Part shown: positions 61,280 through 64,000 of the stretch, piece after piece
Layout: every line of letters begins with the position of its first letter
How positions within the stretch are numbered: the stretch's first letter is position 1
Source: Avibacterium volantium_A
Lineage (GTDB): Bacteria; Pseudomonadota; Gammaproteobacteria; Enterobacterales; Pasteurellaceae
Direction of reading: 5' to 3'
DNA: 64,000 bases
NCBI RefSeq assembly: GCF_049366555.1
Contig: NZ_JBMMGT010000002.1
Coordinates: 51,478 to 115,477, forward strand
Made by a program: the position numbers and the translations under genes
The notes under the pieces: generated by a model
Seen by the model: only the letters and a program-made list of their open reading frames with translations
Databases searched by the model: none
Told to the model about the DNA's origin: nothing

Positions 61280-62269
61280 ATGTACAATTATTGAAAAATC
61301 ACCGCACTTTATTTATTGCCTTTTTCTTGGCGTAGCTAACGGGGTTCGCCGTTGGCGACTTCCTTTCTTTTGCTTACCCAAAAGAGAGTAAGCAAAGAAA
61401 AGAACCCCGATTATCGTCAAATTTCTCTTACTTTCAGACTGCGTTATTTTGTCTTGCCGTACTGGCGTACTGTCTTCGCCAAAATGCCTTGTCTGTAAGT
61501 GAGAAATTTGACGAACTCGCTTTTTCCTCATTCCGATAAAATTTTCTTCACGAAAAATCAGCCTGATGTTCGCTACGCTCTCACTCGGCGTGATTTTCCT
61601 AAAAATTTTATCTCCAATCGGGCGGTTTGGACGGGGACATTCTATTAGGGAGAATTTTAAAGTGCGGTGGGAATTTGGGGATTTTTAAGGTACAAAGAAA
61701 ATTCCCTTATCTCAGCCACTGCGTGGCTATGTTACCTAGCTACCTACGGCTCGTAGGTGGTGAAATTCTAGAACAAATCTCCCCTAACCCCTCTTTACTA
61801 AAGAGGGGGATTGGTGGGGAAAACAACCTATGAAAACGCACCATCTCCCGTGTAAATTGCCTTCATTTTTAACAAATTTTTAGAAAAGTAATGCCTGAAC
61901 GCAGCGTAGCGAGTATGGGCTTACTTTTCGTTAAGAAAATTTGTTAAAAATGAAGATAAGCAATTTAGTCGGGGGCTTTTTTCTTTGCCTACTTTCTTTT
62001 GAGCAAGCAAAAGAAAGTAGGTCGCTCAACGAGCGAAACTGGTTATTAATCACAAAGAAAAAAGCGATTTAACGCGACATAAAAACTTTACTTACTTCCA
62101 TTCGGTGACGCAAAAGAAAGTAGGTCGCTCAACGAGCGAAATCCGTTATTAATTCCAAAGAAAAACGAGATTTAATATAGAAAATTTAAGATAAAGTGCG
62201 GTGGAAATTTTTCAGATTTTAAAAATCTCAGAAAATTACACCGCACTTACTATTTTTTATAACTTAATC
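61280..62269. repeat. Gene-free kilobase of stacked inverted repeats
   Basis: No credible gene. Successive hairpins: TTTCTTTTGCTTAC / GTAAGCAAAGAAAAG (61360-61405); CGTCAAATTTCTC... / GAGAAATTTGACG (61415-61516); GATAAAATTTT... / AAATTTTATC (61535-61612); a CCCCTCTTTAC module (61774-61815) also found at 47.9 kb; TTGCCTTCATTTTTAACAAA... / ...TTTGTTAAAAATGAAG (61856-61967); CTACTTTCTTTTG / CAAAAGAAAGTAG (61989-62022). The block GCAAAAGAAAGTAGGTCGCT with following CAACGAGCGAAA occurs twice (about 62008 and 62112). Loops of two hairpins share the bases TTCGCTACGCT or their complement. An open leftward frame of 72 codons here (61313-61531) is made of the repeats and is not called. Confidence 0.8.
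62194..62248 (-). terminator. Uptake-sequence hairpin downstream of the YbhB-like gene
   Basis: AAGTGCGGT (62194-62202) and ACCGCACTT (62240-62248) enclose a second small inverted repeat GATTTTTAAAAATC-like core; placed to end leftward transcription of the gene at 62270. Confidence 0.7.
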
Positions 62270-62767
62270 TTAAACATCATAAGTGCCCATTACGCTCGCT
62301 TGCGCAAGGATATGGTTTTGCATTGCGAAGTGTAAGTCATTAAATCTAAAACCCGCTTTAAGATCGAGTTTGGTGTCTAAGGCGTAAACGATTAATTCAT
62401 AACGGTGGCGGCAATTTGGTGGTGCCATTCCGCCGTAGAATGAGGCTTCAGCGATGTCAAATTTGCCTAATACACTTGCCCAGCTGTTTGCGCCTTGCAC
62501 ATAATCTGTGGCGCTTTGGCTTTCATTTTCTTGTACGGAGGTGCGTTCTAAATTAGCGATAAGCCAATGTATCCACACAAAACCGCTGGCGGTAATAGCA
62601 TCTTTATCTTCTAACACCACAGCGAAAGATTTTGTGCCTTCTGGGGCATTTTCAATTTCAAAAGGAATAGAGTAAGTTGGCATTCCGTTTGGACTGAATT
62701 GTGTGCCGCGTTTTCCATATTTATCCAAAAATACACCTTGTTCAATGGCTTGGCTGGTTACTTTCAC
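62270..62767 (-). CDS. YbhB/YbcL family (PEBP-like) protein
   Basis: 165 residues, the bacterial phosphatidylethanolamine-binding-protein fold. FSPNGMPTYSIPFEIENAPEGTKSFAVVLEDKDA, GFVWIHWLIANL and YGGMAPPNCRHRYELIVYALDT line the conserved ligand pocket (the DPDAP-like and GxxPPxxxHRY blocks). No signal peptide is visible, so it is cytoplasmic. The biological role in bacteria is unclear. AAGGAGAACAC precedes the ATG. Confidence 0.9.
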   Translation of the reverse strand: MKVTSQAIEQGVFLDKYGKRGTQFSPNGMPTYSIPFEIENAPEGTKSFAVVLEDKDAITASGFVWIHWLIANLERTSVQENESQSATDYVQGANSWASVLGKFDIAEASFYGGMAPPNCRHRYELIVYALDTKLDLKAGFRFNDLHFAMQNHILAQASVMGTYDV

Positions 62768-62964
62768 CGTGTTCTCCTTAATGAAGTCGTTAATAACGAG
62801 AAAATTAACAATAGCAAAAATATTTCTTAAAAATTTTAACTGTTTGTTAATAATTTATTGAAAAAAATAAATCAAAGAAATGATTTATTTGAATGGGATC
62901 ACAGTAAATTCTAAGCAAGTTTTTTATATTAAACAAGCAGTAATCAAACAGTTTGAGGTTTTAT

Positions 62965-64000
62965 ATGGGAATTAGACAACTTTGGCAAGGAATGCAAACC
63001 TTGAATAATAAAAAACTTTTTTGCTTTCTTTTTTCTATTATTTTTGCTTTATTGCTTACCTTGCTTTCTTCCGATGCAAGTTTTACGAAAATTCAAAATT
63101 ATGTGTTATTTCTCCTATTTTTTTCCATTAGCTTGTGGGTAACCGAGGCGATTCCCCCTTTTTCCGTCAGTATTTTAATTGTGGGATTCCTTGTATTGAT
63201 AATGGGAAAAAGTGAGGCTTATGATGCAATGAAATATTTGCAAACTTGGTCAGATAGCGTGATTTGGTTGTTTTTAGGGGGATTTTTTCTTGCTGAAGCA
63301 ATGAAGAAAACAAAACTTGATTTAATGCTGTTAAAAGCCGTGCTACCAAGATTTGGCACAAACCCCTGTAATGTGCTGTGGGGATTAATGCTTGTTACTG
63401 CGGTAATGTCAATGGTAATGAGCAACACCGCCACCACGGCAATGATGATCGCCACCATCAGCCCGTTATTCTCTCGTTTATCGGAGCGAGGGCATTTGTC
63501 TAAAGCCTTGCTATTAGGTATTCCCGCAGCGGCATCTGTGGGAGGAATGGGGACAATTATTGGTTCAGCACCTAATGCCATTGCGGTGGGCGCATTAGAA
63601 AAATTGGGCTATCCCATTTCATTTTTGGAGTGGATAATGGTGGGGGCACCTTTAGCATTTTTATTGCTCTTTATTTTCTGGCGAGTGCTAATTTATAAAT
63701 ACAAATTAAAATATCAAGCCCCTTTGCATTTTGATTTTTTAACCCAAGATGAAATAGAGGTTAGCAGCCAAGAAAAATTACACAAAACCGTTGTACTCAT
63801 TATTTTAGCGATCACCTTATTTTGCTGGCTGACCTCCAAATGGATTGGCATTCCCGTTGCCGCCGCCTCAGGAATTCCTATCGTGGGCTTAACAATGACG
63901 GGTGTGCTAGAAGCAAAAGATGTCCGCCGCTTACCTTGGGATACCTTAATGCTGGTTGCTGGTGGTTTGGCGTTAGGGCTTGCAATTGAAGAACAGCAAA
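62965..64000 (+). CDS. DASS (SLC13-type) anion:sodium symporter, 5' part
   Basis: Opens at ATG 62965 (GAGG seven bases upstream) and stays open for 345 codons to the window edge. The protein is strongly hydrophobic. LFFSISLWVTEAIPPFSVSIL is the N-terminal DASS signature; SNTATTAMMIATISPLFSRL is the SNT motif of the substrate/sodium site; GGMGTIIGSAPNAIAVG is the adjacent loop; a second repeat begins at LPWDTLMLVAGGLALG. It should import a di- or tricarboxylate or sulfate with sodium; which one cannot be told. The C-terminal portion with the second SNT motif lies outside. Confidence 0.9.
   Translation, partial: MGIRQLWQGMQTLNNKKLFCFLFSIIFALLLTLLSSDASFTKIQNYVLFLLFFSISLWVTEAIPPFSVSILIVGFLVLIMGKSEAYDAMKYLQTWSDSVIWLFLGGFFLAEAMKKTKLDLMLLKAVLPRFGTNPCNVLWGLMLVTAVMSMVMSNTATTAMMIATISPLFSRLSERGHLSKALLLGIPAAASVGGMGTIIGSAPNAIAVGALEKLGYPISFLEWIMVGAPLAFLLLFIFWRVLIYKYKLKYQAPLHFDFLTQDEIEVSSQEKLHKTVVLIILAITLFCWLTSKWIGIPVAAASGIPIVGLTMTGVLEAKDVRRLPWDTLMLVAGGLALGLAIEEQQ

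Noticed and set aside
61313..61531. 72-codon leftward frame in the repeat field
   Set aside because: Composed entirely of inverted-repeat DNA; similar translated repeats commonly give false genes.
1..64000. tRNA, rRNA, tmRNA, prophage or replication origin
   Set aside because: Looked for cloverleaf ends, tmRNA near smpB, phage structural genes and DnaA-box clusters; none recognised by eye.

Overview
The window is about 64 kb of a Pasteurellaceae chromosome. More than forty copies of the Hin-type DNA uptake sequence (core AAGTGCGGT or its complement) are scattered through it, many as inverted pairs that form transcription terminators. AT-leaning codon use and gene order also fit this family (pth-ychF, mepM-znuC-znuB, dnaK-dnaJ, infC-rpmI-rplT, fdnGHI with fdhE and fdhD). 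Haemophilus, Aggregatibacter, Avibacterium or a relative are all possible; the genus cannot be fixed from the sequence alone.

Layout. 0-4 kb: the 5' part of tyrS, a CRP-preceded Tat-exported sulfatase, an acetyltransferase and an alpha/beta hydrolase. 4.1-9.7 kb is an iron region: a predicted Fur-controlled small RNA beside sfsA, then a Fur-controlled leftward operon (siderophore-interacting reductase, TonB-dependent receptor, MFS permease) that looks like a complete xenosiderophore uptake route. 10-15.4 kb: pntAB and a CRP-preceded yjiH-yjiG-M20 peptidase operon. 15.5-26.3 kb: a membrane phosphotransferase-like protein, a frameshifted uracil-DNA glycosylase-like gene, a permease/homocysteine methyltransferase pair, ychF-pth, and ratA-rnfH-roxA-xseA. 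26.6-33.4 kb: the selenocysteine formate dehydrogenase (fdnG with in-frame TGA, fdnH, fdnI, fdhE) and divergent fdhD. 33.4-36 kb: a CueR-type promoter, a 70-residue copper chaperone, and the CopA ATPase in the -1 frame of that chaperone. 36-42 kb: yeaL-like gene, smpB, ubiD, mepM and znuCB.

42.2-51.9 kb, between znuB and dnaK, is a defence island. It holds the wreck of a DUF4143-type ATPase, an intact AAA-ATPase/DUF4435 fusion resembling a single-gene PARIS (AriAB) system, and a type I restriction-modification operon. The PARIS-like gene ends in a terminator carrying a perfect 12-base Neisseria uptake sequence, which suggests transfer from Neisseria. In the operon, hsdM begins with thirteen ACAGC repeats and is phase OFF as read, and a HEPN-motif gene is coupled to hsdS ahead of hsdR. 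PARIS is known to respond to phage anti-restriction proteins, so its position beside a switchable type I system makes functional sense.

52-64 kb: dnaK-dnaJ behind a sigma-32 promoter, infC (ATT start)-rpmI-rplT, hrpA, a gene-free kilobase built of stacked inverted repeats, a YbhB-type protein and the start of a DASS transporter. No rRNA, tRNA, CRISPR array, transposase or prophage was seen.
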